A stretch of DNA of 64,000 nucleotides from Mycocentrospora acerina. Lineage: Eukaryota > Ascomycota > Dothideomycetes > Pleosporales. The DNA lies in the NCBI GenBank assembly GCA_022701365.1, contig JAKUHH010000184.1, forward strand, positions 62,001-126,000. The letters run 5' to 3'. The notes beneath the pieces are model-generated. The model saw nothing but the letters and a program-made list of their open reading frames with translations. It did not search any database and had not been told where the DNA came from. Made by a program: the position numbers and the translations under genes. Position 1 is the first letter of the stretch. Each line of letters starts with the position of its first letter. This document shows, one piece after another, positions 32,368-43,606 of the stretch.

Positions 32368-33914
32368 TCAAAGCTTATTGCCCAAGTTGACATGGACCGC
32401 TTTCACCTGCGAATAAGCTTCCAGCCCAGCCTCTCCCAACTCGCGTCCAATTCCCGATTGTTTCACGCCACCAAAGGGTATTCTAAAGTCGCAATCTTGA
32501 CTACTGTTGATCCATACCATTCCAGCCTCAATCTCTCCAGCAACGCGATGGGCTCTTTCCAGGTCTTTGGTAAAAACCGAAGCTCCGAGGCCGTAGATGG
32601 TGTCGTTTGCCATCTTTATCGCCTCTTCCTCGGTAGAAAATGTGGCAATGACTACAAATGGTCCGAATATTTCTTCTCTGTAGATTCGCATACTCGATGA
32701 AACGTCTGTGAAAACTGTCGGTTTGATGTAGAAGCCACTGCCCTCGCGAGCTTCACCTCCCTCGACCAGTTTGGCCCCTTCGGATTTTCCAATCTCGACG
32801 TATGACAAAATCTTATCGTATTGCTGCTTGGTCACTTGAGGGCCCTGGAACGTGTCATCGCTCCATTGGTCTCCTATTACAGAAATTGTTTTAGTTTGCT
32901 CCCGGAACTGGGCCAAAAATCTCTCATACACAGACTCTTGGACCAGGATGCGAGATGTCGCCGTGCATATTTGACCTTGGTTTGACATGATACCATAATG
33001 GGACCACCGGACCGCTTGATCCATGTCTGCATCATCGAACACAATCAGCGGTGATTTTCCTCCAGTTTCAAGCGTAATATTCCTCAACCCTACAGCAGCC
33101 ATTTTCATGATCTGAGTTGCTGTAGCAGTTGATCCTGTGAACGCGATTTTATCAACCAGTGGGTGTTGCACTAAAGCGGCTCCTGCCTCGCGGCCAAGAC
33201 CGTTGATGATGTTCACAACTCCAGGAGGAAACCCAGCGTCCCTGATCAGTCCAGCCAAAATGAGAATGGATAAAGGTGTCTGTTCCGCCGCTTTCAAAAC
33301 AACAGTATTGCCACAGGCCAGCGCTGGACCAAGTTTCCAGCAAGCCATTGATAGAGGGTAGTTCCAGGGGATGATTTGTGCGACGACACCTATAGGTTGA
33401 CGGATGGTGTATGCGAATTTCTGTGGCGTGGTACCTATCGTCTGCCCTGAGATTTTGTCTGCCCATCCACCGTAGTATCGTATGGTGGAAAACGATTCCG
33501 GAATATCCTCATTCAGGGCCACACTGTATGGCTTCCCTGAATGAGTTAGTTTGTGTGCGACTAAGTCGCTCATAAAAACACACCGTTGTCCCAAGCGTCT
33601 ACAGTCGCCAGAAGCTCTTTATTTTCCTCTATCAAGTCTGCAAGCTTGAACATCAACCTCCCACGGTCAGTACTGGGAAGAAGTTTCCATTCTGGAGATT
33701 TCAAGGCTTTCTTTGCTGCATTCACTGCGATATCCACATCTTCGGACGTTGCAGCCTGGACTGCAGCAATCTCTTTTTCTGTTGCGGGATCGATGGATGA
33801 AATAGTATTGCTTGGTTGAGTTGAGTCAACGAACTCGTTGTTGATAAACAATCCTGTAGGCTGCTCCCACTGCTTGCCATTGGGTGCTTTCAGACTCAGT
33901 GTTTTGGGGGCCAT
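32368..33914 (-). CDS. NAD(P)-dependent aldehyde dehydrogenase
   Basis: Two exons (33584-33914, 32368-33536) joined across a 47-nt intron (GTGTGT..CTAAC..TTCAG) give 499 residues. ALDH superfamily features appear in order: GLFINNEFVDS, the PWNYP motif (Asn169), LETGGKSP (general base Glu257), NQGQICTATSR (nucleophile Cys291), EEIFGPFVVIATFSTEEEAI, and the C-terminal PFGGVKQSGIGRELGE. Oxidises aldehydes to acids, probably in the cytosol since no targeting signal or peroxisomal tripeptide is seen (ends NLGNKL). Closest in style to fungal AldA-like enzymes used for acetaldehyde and other short aldehydes, but the substrate cannot be read from sequence. Confidence 0.95.
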
Positions 33915-34282
33915 TATGACAAGCGAGAATCCTTTACGAGGATGGGCGAATTGATGAAAGAAATGTGATCTAGATTTAGACGTGAACTGCTTTTGTTGTT
34001 GGAGACACTAGTATGCAAACGTGTCAAGATAGCAGTCACCAGCTCCACAGTCCACCCTGATACCAGCCAGGTTATCTTGTGAGGAGTGTCGAATAGCGGG
34101 GCACTCGGGGAACATCGGAGTTTGGAGAGAGACAGGCCGCATCATCATTGGATGGTATATGAAATGCTATGTGCGAATGACCTTGCAGTAAACCTCAGAA
34201 CGCAGACAGTAGCTTTCAGTATTGCCAAGAAACTAACGTTCTAGCCCCCTCGCCAGAGTCTTTCTAAGCCGTCTGGCTGATA
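33915..34282. other. Promoter side of ALDH gene up to transposon edge
   Basis: 368 bp between the ALDH start codon and the left inverted repeat of the pogo element. No gene. Confidence 0.5.
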
Positions 34283-34348
34283 ACGTGTTAGGACAGTAGG
34301 CTGGCCAGGACAGTAAGCTGGCCACCCCACCAAAACGCCCGAAGCTCC
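34283..34348 (+). repeat. Left terminal inverted repeat
   Basis: Begins ACGTGTTAGGACAGTAGG. Six transitions relative to the right copy, no indels. Confidence 0.9.
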
Positions 34349-34364
34349 ATCTTTCTCATCAGCC

Positions 34365-35992
34365 ATGACTCCACGCCAACGTCCTCAATCGCCGTCAAAA
34401 GAAGGCAAAATAAGCCTTGCTATTGCGTCTTTTCGGTCTAACCCTCGTCAGTCTGTCCGCGCTCTTGCAACAGCCTATAATGTTCCACGGACAACGCTTC
34501 AGACGCGCCTCCACGGTGTCCGCCCTAAACACGAGACAGCGTCTGTCCACCTTAAGCTAAGCTCTGTTGAAGAGCAGTCTCTCGTTCAGTGGATCCTAGA
34601 CCTTAATCGACGTGGCTTTCCTCCTCAGATTATTGACGTACGACGAATAGCAGACGTCCTGCTTGCTGCACGCGGCCAAGATCCTTCTCCTCCACCTCTT
34701 AGCCAGAAGTAGGTGTCACGCTTTATTAAGCGCCAGTCAGAGCTTCAGACAAAGTAGAACAGGAGATTCCACTCACAAAGAGCCCTTTGTGAGGATCCTG
34801 TTAGGATTAGCGCATAGTTTAAGCTTGTGCAGGACACACGCTGCGCATACAGGATACAAGATGAGGACGTGTTTAACTTTAACAAGACTAGCTTTATGAT
34901 GGGTGTTGCTGCAACGTCAAAGGTTGTTACAAGCTCTGACACTGTTGGTCAAGCTACTGTCATTCAGCCAGGCAATCGTGAGTGGGTTACTACAATTAAG
35001 TGTGTCAACGCGTCTGGCTGGTGTCTCCCACCATTTGTAATCCTGTCAGGAAAGCTCCACCAAGCAAGCTGGTACCAAGACCTCCCACCTAACTAGGCTG
35101 TTGCTGTTAGTGACAACAGCTGGACAAACGATGGACTAGGCCTTAAGTAGGTAAAGCACTTTAACACACACACAGCGTCTCGTGCTACAGGAGCTTACAG
35201 ACTACTTATCCTTGACAGCCACAGCAGCCATGCAACACCTAAGTTTAATCAGTTTTGTACAGAGAACAAGATTATCTCTCTCTGTATGCCAGCTCACACC
35301 TCACACCTCCTCCAACCTCTTGACGTTGGCTGCTACTCTCCTCTTAAGGTATTGTACGGACATGAGGTGTCTGAGCTTGCCCGCCAAGGCGTCTTCCACG
35401 TTGACAAACTTGACTTTTTGTGGATATACTAGAGGATTAGGCTAACTGCTCTGTCAGAGAGCAACGTCAGGGCTGGGTTTCAAGCAACAGGGCTTATCCC
35501 ATTTAGTCTAGAACGTGTCTTGACAAGCCTTACTGTCGTCAGAACACCGTCTCCACTAGGGACAGCAGCCAACACCTTAGGAGCATAGACAGCTGAGACT
35601 CCGCGTACAACAGAGCAACTTCAGCAGCAGGCTTGTCTTGTACAAGACCTGCTTCGTCGCCAGTCCCAGAGCCCTACCAGCCTGGCTATTAGTCAGCTTG
35701 TAAAGGGCTGTTAACTTGCCATGCAATTAGCAACAATCCTTGCTGAGGAGAATACAAGGCTACGTGCTTCAAGTCAGCGCCAGCAACAGAAACGTCAACA
35801 ACGTAGACAGTATATAGCTCAAGGAGGCGTCCTCCAGGCCCAGGAAGGTCAGGCTCTAGTCACAGAGGTACAGAGAGGTGTCCACGAGGGTAACCAAGGA
35901 GAGACTGCTCACGTACGAACAAGAGCACCACCAACGTGCAGCAAGTGTCACATACAAGGCCACAACAGGACTCAATGTAAAGCTATCTAATC
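34365..35992 (+). pseudogene. pogo-type DDE transposase broken by eight in-frame stops
   Basis: A single frame runs from the ATG at 34365 to a TAA near 35990 with no frameshift but with eight stops (seven TAG, one TAA). Readable domains: an N-terminal psq-type helix-turn-helix (QSVRALATAYNVPRTTLQTR), a CENP-B-type DNA-binding region, the DDE core (FNKTSFMMG, VSDNSWTND, YRLLILDSHSSH, CMPAHTSHLLQPLDVGC) and a C-terminal zinc knuckle CSKCHIQGHNRTQC (CX2CX4HX4C). Family members normally read FDETGFMMG at the first acid; here it is FNKTSF, so the first catalytic Asp is lost. Several stops sit where relatives have Trp (TGG to TAG). All these are G-to-A on the coding strand, as expected of RIP. Confidence 0.92.
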
Positions 35993-36049
35993 TATCTTAA
36001 TTCAAAATTTCATCAAATTTGATTACGTGGTGGTGGGGCTATTGTACAA

Positions 36050-36115
36050 GGAGCCTCAGACGTTTTGGTGAGGTGGCCAGCTTACTGTCCTGGCCAGCTT
36101 ACTGTCCTGACACGT
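36050..36115 (-). repeat. Right terminal inverted repeat
   Basis: Reverse complement begins ACGTGTCAGGACAGTAAG. Contains the same doubled subterminal motif. Confidence 0.9.
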
Positions 36116-37101
36116 TACAGTCAATGTACAGCATCAAGGAATTGCGGAGCTCACGTTGCTTACTGTAAGTCGCTCGCTTACTTGGTCCAGAAAAATTTGA
36201 ATTCTCTACCATGGAAACAATGCAATTTACGCTTTTGGCCTTAACAGGGAGTTGTAAAAAAAACTTTCAGAACACCAACTCGTCACACTGGAGAGATAGA
36301 TTTTTAGTAGGTATCGCCTAAAATCGAACCACGAGTAGGATAGTGCAAAGCTTGAAAAGAGTTCTCGAAGATTTGATGCGATTCGGGCTATTCATAGAAA
36401 GTAACTTTGATGAGGCTGTCTTGGATTCCCATCATATCCAATGCGAACAAGAAACATTCAGTCTGTGCCAATCGAATTTAACCTCAATTGTCCTATCTAC
36501 TCATTTCAATATGTTGGGTTTTTTTCTTAACAAGCAGAGCTCGCATTGTTCATGTCCTCTGATGGCAGCATTGCACTAATTTTAACCTCGATTTTCTCAT
36601 CATTTCCATGTTTTCACGTTTTGGTCTTCCATGTCAGACTTGGTGATTGCAACCAGTGAATAGTCATTCGTACCATATTTTTTCTCTTGACATTACATGA
36701 TTTGATTGTGTACAATGCCTCAATAGCAGAGCAGCAGCTACATTGTGCCAAGTACCGATGTCATCTGAACCCTGGCGTTGAAACCTCTGGAACTTTTTTG
36801 TGTGTGCCATGGCACTACGCAAATTACAATGGTTTAACATCAAGCTAAGTCTTGTAAACCCATAAAGTGAAATAGGCTTGAATTTCTATTGGCTAACAGC
36901 TTCTCCTTGCTCTTCAACAACTTACATTCACCTGAAGGCCAGGTGGGTGGGCCGGAAAACACGTCCCTTTCAAGTCACCTTCACTACGCTTCCGATTTGT
37001 GTAGCCACAATGAGCGCACCCATTCCACTGCCACACAGAATTTATTTCTCAGAAAATTCCTCCACTTCTTACAATCCAACAGCTTCAACTACTTCACCAC
37101 T
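36116..37101. other. Intergenic, AT-rich
   Basis: Flank of the transposon and upstream region of the next gene. Short ORFs only. Confidence 0.45.
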
Positions 37102-38394
37102 ATGGCCCGACTTAGCGAAGAACACTTCAAAAATAACTCAACCACACCTCACGTTCCCATGCGTCATTCGAGTCGCTTCAAAGGGATTTTCAAGCCGCGC
37201 TTCAGTCTGAGCCCAAAAGATTCAGTCAACGTGCCCAATAACTCACCGCCAGCTGAAAGCCCACACGCAGCCCCCAGGGAGACGAGGCCTCGCTCTGATA
37301 GAGTCAATGATTCGCCAAGTTCACGCAGCTTTTCCTCTGCCTTGAAAAAAGCGCGAGAAAATGGTGCAGCGAGTGGAATCGAGCTGGCAACGTCACTGAG
37401 GGATGTCAGCGTACCAGCCAACATGCAACCCGACTTTACCAACTTTGACGGCTCATACATAATCATGGAAGAGCGCTTCGAAAATAGCAGCAATAAATTG
37501 CTCACTGGATATAAAGATGACCTTTCTATGAAGAAGCATGTTTACCCTGATGTTTCATCTATGAGCAAGGACTCAAATCCAGCAGTTCTATCCACTCTGA
37601 TTTCGACCATGCACGAAGGTCTCACGGCCGCAGTCACGCACAAAAACGAAGATGAAGCTGAAATTCCATTTACGTTCACACAGACTATCGAAAGTCATTC
37701 TTTACCCACTATCCTCTCTGGCAATACCACCGACCCGATCCCAGCATCTGAGAATAATCTGATTATCAACTTAGCGCCAAACGACACGATGGACGATACT
37801 TTTGTCAACACTGAGGGCTCTAGCAGTTTGCATCGCTCTTTTGCTAGCAACATCTTTGACGATAACGACTCCATGAGTAGGGGAATTCGCGAGTACGTGG
37901 CAAGCAAGATTGCTGAGGCTATGACCGAGCAAGATCGCAAGATAAGTGCTCATGCACCCGCTACTCCATTGCAGATGCACGTCACCTTCAATTTTGACGG
38001 AACTGTGGAATTCGGACGTTCATTGAATAGAATACGTCTCGGAAGTCACACTTTCGACGTATTCAAGGGTCCAAAGTGCATCGGGCCGGTCGTTATCAAT
38101 CGTCCTCGCCTTGCCGCCAACATTCAGTCTCTGATCATTGCTACATATCTAATCACCATTGTTGGTGCGGCACTTCTTGGACCAAAAACTCTCGTCCTTA
38201 CAATCTGGAGGGTTGGTGTAGTTTTGGCTGTGTATAATGTCAGCAGTCGTCAATTGAATTGGTGTGAGAGACAACAGCCAGATGTCTTGCTTACGCCCGT
38301 TAGGTATGCTCTCGGTGTGTTTCTGCACGTTGGATACGACATGGCTACTAGATTAGGCGAACTTACAATCCGTGTGCTCATGGATGATGCGTAG
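37102..38394 (+). CDS. Unknown protein with C-terminal membrane segments
   Basis: 430 residues from the ATG at 37102 (MARLSEEHFKNN); the frame is open further upstream to 36889 but only from a TTG. The N-terminal 300 residues are Ser/Pro/Asn-rich and look disordered, with RHSSRFKGIFKPRFSLSPKD near the start. From about residue 265 an ordered part begins (DDNDSMSRGIREYVASKIAE; HVTFNFDGTVEFGRSLNRIR). Two hydrophobic helices follow (about 345-368 IQSLIIATYLITIVGAALLG and 370-385 TLVLTIWRVGVVLAVYNV), with a further amphipathic helix near the C terminus. I do not recognise the family. The position beside a transposon and the AT-rich flanks fit a lineage-specific gene. Confidence 0.6.
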   Translation: MARLSEEHFKNNSTTPHVPMRHSSRFKGIFKPRFSLSPKDSVNVPNNSPPAESPHAAPRETRPRSDRVNDSPSSRSFSSALKKARENGAASGIELATSLRDVSVPANMQPDFTNFDGSYIIMEERFENSSNKLLTGYKDDLSMKKHVYPDVSSMSKDSNPAVLSTLISTMHEGLTAAVTHKNEDEAEIPFTFTQTIESHSLPTILSGNTTDPIPASENNLIINLAPNDTMDDTFVNTEGSSSLHRSFASNIFDDNDSMSRGIREYVASKIAEAMTEQDRKISAHAPATPLQMHVTFNFDGTVEFGRSLNRIRLGSHTFDVFKGPKCIGPVVINRPRLAANIQSLIIATYLITIVGAALLGPKTLVLTIWRVGVVLAVYNVSSRQLNWCERQQPDVLLTPVRYALGVFLHVGYDMATRLGELTIRVLMDDA

Positions 38395-38943
38395 GCCAAC
38401 CAATGAACATGAAGGATCGTTGAAATCGACTGGAACATATGCAAAACAGGCCAGAGGAATGAAAAAATAGAGGAAACGACACATGGAAAGGATTGTACTT
38501 TGTTTCAAGCTTATTTGCCTTTGTTTTAAAATCAAGTTCTCTGTGATCTAGTCGAACTTGGGATACTTGCAAAAATATACAGGGCGGTTTAATAGACGTA
38601 GCAAGCTACATTGAAATGATAGTGGTCCAAGAAGTAGAAGCTAAGATTCAAAATTAACGTTATCTCGCATCCGGTCTTCTCAATGTATCCCAAACCAGAA
38701 CGTTAATTTCCACACATCACACACGTCGAATCCACCGATACTAGAAATATCAACTGAGGAAAAGTACGACTCTGCTTGCCTTGGTTGGTAATGGAGATAA
38801 TGAAAGGAACCAATGATTGATATCGAAGGGTGCAGCATCATAGAGCGAGCTTTGTTACTGTTTTCTCTCGCCAAAATACGTGATAGAATACTCATGTTAT
38901 CAGATTCAGAGCTTTAGTTCTCTCTTCATAATCATAGTGTGTC
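38395..38943. other. Convergent intergenic region
   Basis: AT-rich, no gene. Confidence 0.5.
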
Positions 38944-40123
38944 TCAAACCGATTTCCTATCACCGTCACTCCATTTGCCCATCTTGTCCCTCCTCAAATG
39001 CCATTCAACTCCTCTCCTCAACCCCTCTTTCATTCCTACTCGTGGCAAATAACCCAGTCTCTTTTTTGCTTTTGTAATGTCAAAAGTTCGTGTCTGGGCA
39101 GTGTATTTGAGCATCCCGACTGTGAATTGCGGAGTCCTGCCCGCTGTAAATATCCAAAAGATCCACTCCCACACTGTCACGAGAAAACAGGTTAAACTGA
39201 GTGGAATCTTCCAGATGTCTCTCTCAGAGATTGGATATCCTGCTATGTTTGAAACATAATGACCCGCACTCCAGAAGGGCCATGGTTCGTCATTGGAGAG
39301 GAAAAACGCTTCGCCATCAACTCGGAGGTGATCTGGGATCGCATTGGATGTTTGGGCAGCATAGAGCAATTTCTAATTGTGTTAGATGCTTAGATATTAA
39401 TTTTTGGGTGATTGATCGTACCTGAGCCGCCAAAATGTGCGCTTCAGCTGCGTTACCCGAGTATATGAAGTCGTACATATTTTTGCCTTCACCGACCTGG
39501 AACCTGATCTTTCCAGACTTCGCCAGATCAAGAAAATTCTTAGTAAGGATCATATCGCTTTCGCCCATTAAAGTCGTTAAACGAATAGCTGCGGTGAGTA
39601 AACCCTTTTTTCTATTCGCCTCAAGCACAATGCGCTCGCCGACGACTTTTGTCCGGGCATAGGCGTTTCCATCTACTGGATAATCCATTACTGACGCATC
39701 CTCGTCAAGAAATACCATATCATCATATGAATTCTGTACTACCACAGAGCTGGAGGTGTGCACCAGGACGCGAATACCACGATTTTGTGCACAATCAACA
39801 AGGATTTGTACACCAAGGATGTTGCATCGCTCAAAGATGTCACTCCCTGACATACTCGGATCTGGAGAGGCCGTATTTATGATAACTTGCGGTTTAGCTT
39901 TATCGAGTGCCGCATCGACATCACCTTTTAAGCCAATGTCTCCCGTAATGTAGTTGACTCCGTCATGGCGGTTGTTCTTGGTTGAAATATCGAAGGCGAA
40001 CAATTCTGTAGGCGAGTGGCCGTTATGTAGGAGAAATTTGACAATATGAAACCCAAGGTGACCGCAGCCGCCAGTTACAAGCACTGAGCCAAGTGGGATT
40101 GGAGCAAGAACACTGTGGTCCAT
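38944..40123 (-). CDS. 3beta-hydroxysteroid dehydrogenase/isomerase family (ERG26-like)
   Basis: Two exons (39422-40123, 38944-39372; 49-nt intron GTACGA..CTAAC..TTAG) give 376 residues. Rossmann motif VLVTGGCGHLGFHIVKFLL near residues 14-32, 'VIINTASPDPSMSG', catalytic YARTK (Tyr-x3-Lys), 'TAAIRLTTLMGESD' and DFIYSGNAAEAHILAAQ are signatures of the 3beta-HSD family. A hydrophobic segment (IPLSLTCFLVTVWEWIFWIF) in the C-terminal third fits ER membrane association, and the end RRGVEWHLRRDK matches sterol-4-alpha-carboxylate 3-dehydrogenases. ERG26 itself removes the C4 carboxylate in ergosterol synthesis; this may be the housekeeping enzyme or a paralogue acting with the neighbouring P450. The substrate is not decidable here. 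Confidence 0.88.
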
Positions 40124-41049
40124 CTTTTTTACGCCTTTCTAACAAGAGAAGAGGACAGAGAAGCGGTTGTAAGAGAAAAGAGGTAATCAAACTATGAGGA
40201 GCATTAGAAATGATTAGAGTGGTGCTACTATGTTTAGCGCATCTACGAGGGATGCTAGACGACAAGTATCATAGAAAAGCACATAGTGCGTGGACAAAAG
40301 AAGATTGCAATGAATATGCGAGCCACCTTGAGTTTATAACCTAAATGGCGATATTTTGCGCCCCATTCAAGCTCCATACAAGCCACACACTAACTCAACT
40401 TAGAAAACATAGCCCCTTGCGTAGGTAAAGCTGACAGTGAGAAAGTTTATGATAGTGGGCTGCCTCAACGCGAGCGCAAAATCGTACCTAAACACCACTG
40501 CACTTACGTGTTTTCATTTTTTTTTTAATTTCTGTCGCATGCTCACATCTTAAGGTTCTCTATGTTTAAAGCCAAGAAGTACTCAGTGTAGTCGCTGTTT
40601 CTGACTTTCAGCTTTACGCCAGGGTCTCCCCTCCCTGCAGTGTAAGCTCTACTCCCCTTTCAGACCAGTTCAACGATGACTGCCTGCTGACATTTGCATC
40701 AGCCTGGGATATGCGCTAGCCATAATATCACATTAGCGCATATCGGGTCTCCTCGAGTAAGAATACTGAGGTGATTGAACAATTTAAAATATTCTGTGAA
40801 GTGCAGATCGGTAAGATTATTCTTCTTTTGAAAAATTCGGGTTTATTCAATAACTTAATCTGCGGTTTTATAATCCCCAGATTTTCATTTGTCCCTCATT
40901 CAACTCGAACTTGAATGAAATTACGGATTCGTTCTCAATATTAAGCTATCATGATATGTCTTAAATACTGACATCTTTTCGCCAGCCCGGAATGGAATTT
41001 TTGAGCTTTAATCGACACTTGGCAATCGAAAAATTGTAATGCTGAAATC
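40124..41049. other. Intergenic between ERG26-like and P450 genes
   Basis: Both neighbours are on the minus strand. Contains the inverted repeat listed separately; otherwise AT-rich without ORFs. Confidence 0.5.
40708..40744. repeat. Perfect 11-bp inverted repeat with 15-nt spacer
   Basis: GATATGCGCTA at 40708-40718 is matched by TAGCGCATATC at 40734-40744. Lies about 585 bp upstream of the ERG26-like start codon and about 300 bp downstream of the P450 stop. Confidence 0.85.
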
Positions 41050-42776
41050 CTATCGAGGTGTGAGCTTGATGTCAAGTCCATCCTGCTTCACAAACCACCT
41101 GATCTTGTCAATAATACTTCAGAAAAATCATGAACTCACTTACCAGCAATGCTGCTCCGGTTGGTTTTTCGGGTTCACCAATTCAATGTCGAATTGCATT
41201 AAGAGTGAGGGAACAAATTTGGTCATTTCAATCCAGCTTAAATCTGATGGGTTATTAGCAATGATCTCTCGATCTGAGTACTGTGTTGTAGCGGTGAGAC
41301 ATACTCCTTCCAATACACCCTCGGGCGCCGCTTCCGAAAGCGAAGAAGTTACGATCTACAGTATCAGGTCAGCATACAGTTACGATCATGATGGTATATT
41401 GAAGCATATCCATAACACCTCGGTCACCCTCGAGCCATCTTTCTGGGCGGAAGGTTTCGCAATCCTCGCCGAAGATTTCTTTTTGTCTGTGGATCACCCA
41501 TGGGTTTGCTCCAATAATAGTCTACGTTGTTGTTAATACAAGGTTTAGTTCCAAAAGTAACTGCACTTACGCCAGCAGGGATGAAGACTCCCTCATATTC
41601 GAATCCCTCAGCTGGCACAACTCTTGGGAGCGTCATGCCCACTGCTGGATGCATCCTTAACGCTTCATAGATGACAGCCTGTAGATATGGCATGGCGAAT
41701 CCTGTTTTGAATGGCATGTTTGCTGCTGGGTCAATTCCCTCTTTCTGAATTGTCGCCTTGATCTCTTCCACGAGCTTTGCTTTGACACGAGAGTCTTTGC
41801 ACAAATTATACAACACTGCCCCGATACTAATCCCTGTCGTATCGCTACCCGCAAAAATATTGCTTGCCGCCATGCTCAACACGGCATTATCGTCGAACTC
41901 TCCCGGCTTCTGGTCCTGGACGTCTTTCAGGGCTGCCAGAATATCTCGATGGTCAGAGCCACGGCCTTTGCGGTTCTCGCATTCACGTGCAGCGAACTGT
42001 CTTAGTGAGCCGTTGCGATTGTTAATACCGAGAAAGTTGCCCATTGCTGGCATAAAAAAGTCGTGTAGCCAGTAAAGCCAGGGAACTTGACCAATCCAAG
42101 CAGCTGACAAAAGCGCATCATCAATGGCAGTGAAGGAGCCGTCGTCTTTGCCAGCAGCCAAGAAGCCAAAGCGGCGAGAAAAGGTCACTTCGCCAATCAC
42201 ATCTATTTATTGCAGTCAGTCATGATGTGCCCTGTGTCTTCTGTGGAAGTAGTTGCACGCACCAAAAGCGAACATCTGCGCCCACTTCCCCATGTCGATT
42301 CCTTTTCCGCCTTTCCCAACTTCGCCTAATCGCTGTAAGAAAAGATCCAGAGTCGAATCCACGTACGGCTCCAACTTCTTTAGCTGATCCAAACTATAGA
42401 TATTGCTGACAAGTCTTCTCTGCTTGCCATGAATTTTCTCATTCCTTTCTCCAAACAGGTCAAACATCCGGTGTCCTTGCCACACAGAATACCAGTCACT
42501 TTTCCAGAACTTAGATCCTGCACCGTAGATTGTTTTCAAAGCCGCTGGGTCCGAAATGCTAACTTCGTTTGGCGCTGTGCGTACCAGATGTCCATGTTTT
42601 TTGTGCAAAGCAATCATGGTTGTGTGCATGTCCCCATTCCGAGCGTGCTTCACCATCCAAAGTCTAGATAATCGTGCCCAGAATGGACCCGGGATTTTAC
42701 TAAGGGGGTCTGCGAGCCATCGATATGCGATGGCTATAGCACCCAGACCAACGAGAATGGGTATCAGGTTGCCCAT
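41050..42776 (-). CDS. Cytochrome P450 monooxygenase
   Basis: Six predicted exons (42263-42776, 41571-42202, 41419-41521, 41305-41355, 41144-41243, 41050-41098) give 482 residues. N-terminal membrane anchor (MGNLIPILVGLGAIAIAYRW), Pro-rich hinge KIPGPFWARL, I-helix AGSDTTG, ExxR in YEALRMHP, PERF-type FRPERWLEGD and heme loop FAFGSGARGCIGR with the Cys ligand. The end reads WWFVKQDGLDIKLTPR. ER-bound class II P450, needing NADPH-P450 reductase. Four introns are canonical; the fourth-exon junction (donor GTGTTA at 41418, acceptor 41356) is my best choice but leaves a short meander-to-heme loop, so another donor nearby is possible. Resembles pisatin demethylase/benzoate-type fungal P450s in layout; substrate unknown. 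Confidence 0.88.
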
Positions 42777-43606
42777 TCTGAAAACGTATTTGAGAAGAAA
42801 GATGGTGTTGATTTCAAACGGAACAAGCAGATAGAAATTGAAAGTTTAGAGGTAGAAGGTACGTATAGATAATAAACTGTTGTGCAAATTCGGCATTGTG
42901 ATACGGGATGTGGAGGGTCGACACGACGTCATACCCAATGAGGCTACTCATGTGTGAAGTTCCATAGGCACTACCCCGCATGCTTCGGTTCGCAAACGCG
43001 GGGACAGCATATTCTGCGGCACTTCTCACGAAGAGCATCACAAGTATAAGGTGGAATGCCTGTTCTGAAGTATATTTAACGAACACAGAGGAGGGTGTGC
43101 TGTGATTTCCAGTGCTCCTCGTCTATTACCTACTACTATACAACGAAACAAAATCCTCCATGCCATCTCGATTTTGTCGAGGTTGGATATCGGGAAAGTA
43201 ATTGTACCGAAGCTTCGCTGATGTAAGGACACGGTGCGCGAGTTACAATCGATGGCTCCCGAGAAACGAACGAAATTCGGGCGAGTTATTCAGCATCGAA
43301 ATGATAGGTTGATCTCATGTCAAAGCTTCTCGTGACTTAGCTTTGCGTTCTTTAAACTTGTGCCATCATAGATCTGCGCATGAAGCTATTTGAAATGAGA
43401 TGGTTGGTGTAAAAGTGTAAGGCTCATTGGAGGCAGATCCCTTTTTACTGATTGGCTGTCATGTAAGAGCGAGCATGGATCGATGAGGCAATGACGATAT
43501 CTCGATGCCAACAGATGGACTGTTAACGACAACTTCCTACCTTCAAGTCCACGTCTTATTATCTTTCATCTACTCTTGCGCCTAATTTTCGCAAACAACC
43601 GCCATC
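42777..43606. promoter_or_regulatory. Divergent region between P450 and FMN-oxidase genes
   Basis: 830 bp separating two start codons that point away from each other; could hold shared control. No ORF supported. Confidence 0.45.

Larger units (their letters stand above)
34283..36115 (+). mobile_element. pogo/Fot1-like Tc1-mariner DNA transposon, complete but inactive
   Basis: 1,833 bp bounded by 66-bp terminal inverted repeats (34283-34348 and 36050-36115) that differ only by transitions, flanked by TA on both sides (34281-34282 and 36116-36117), the target duplication typical of Tc1-mariner elements. Each terminal repeat contains two direct copies of AGGACAGTARGCTGGCC, probable transposase binding sites. 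One long degenerate transposase frame lies inside. Confidence 0.92.
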
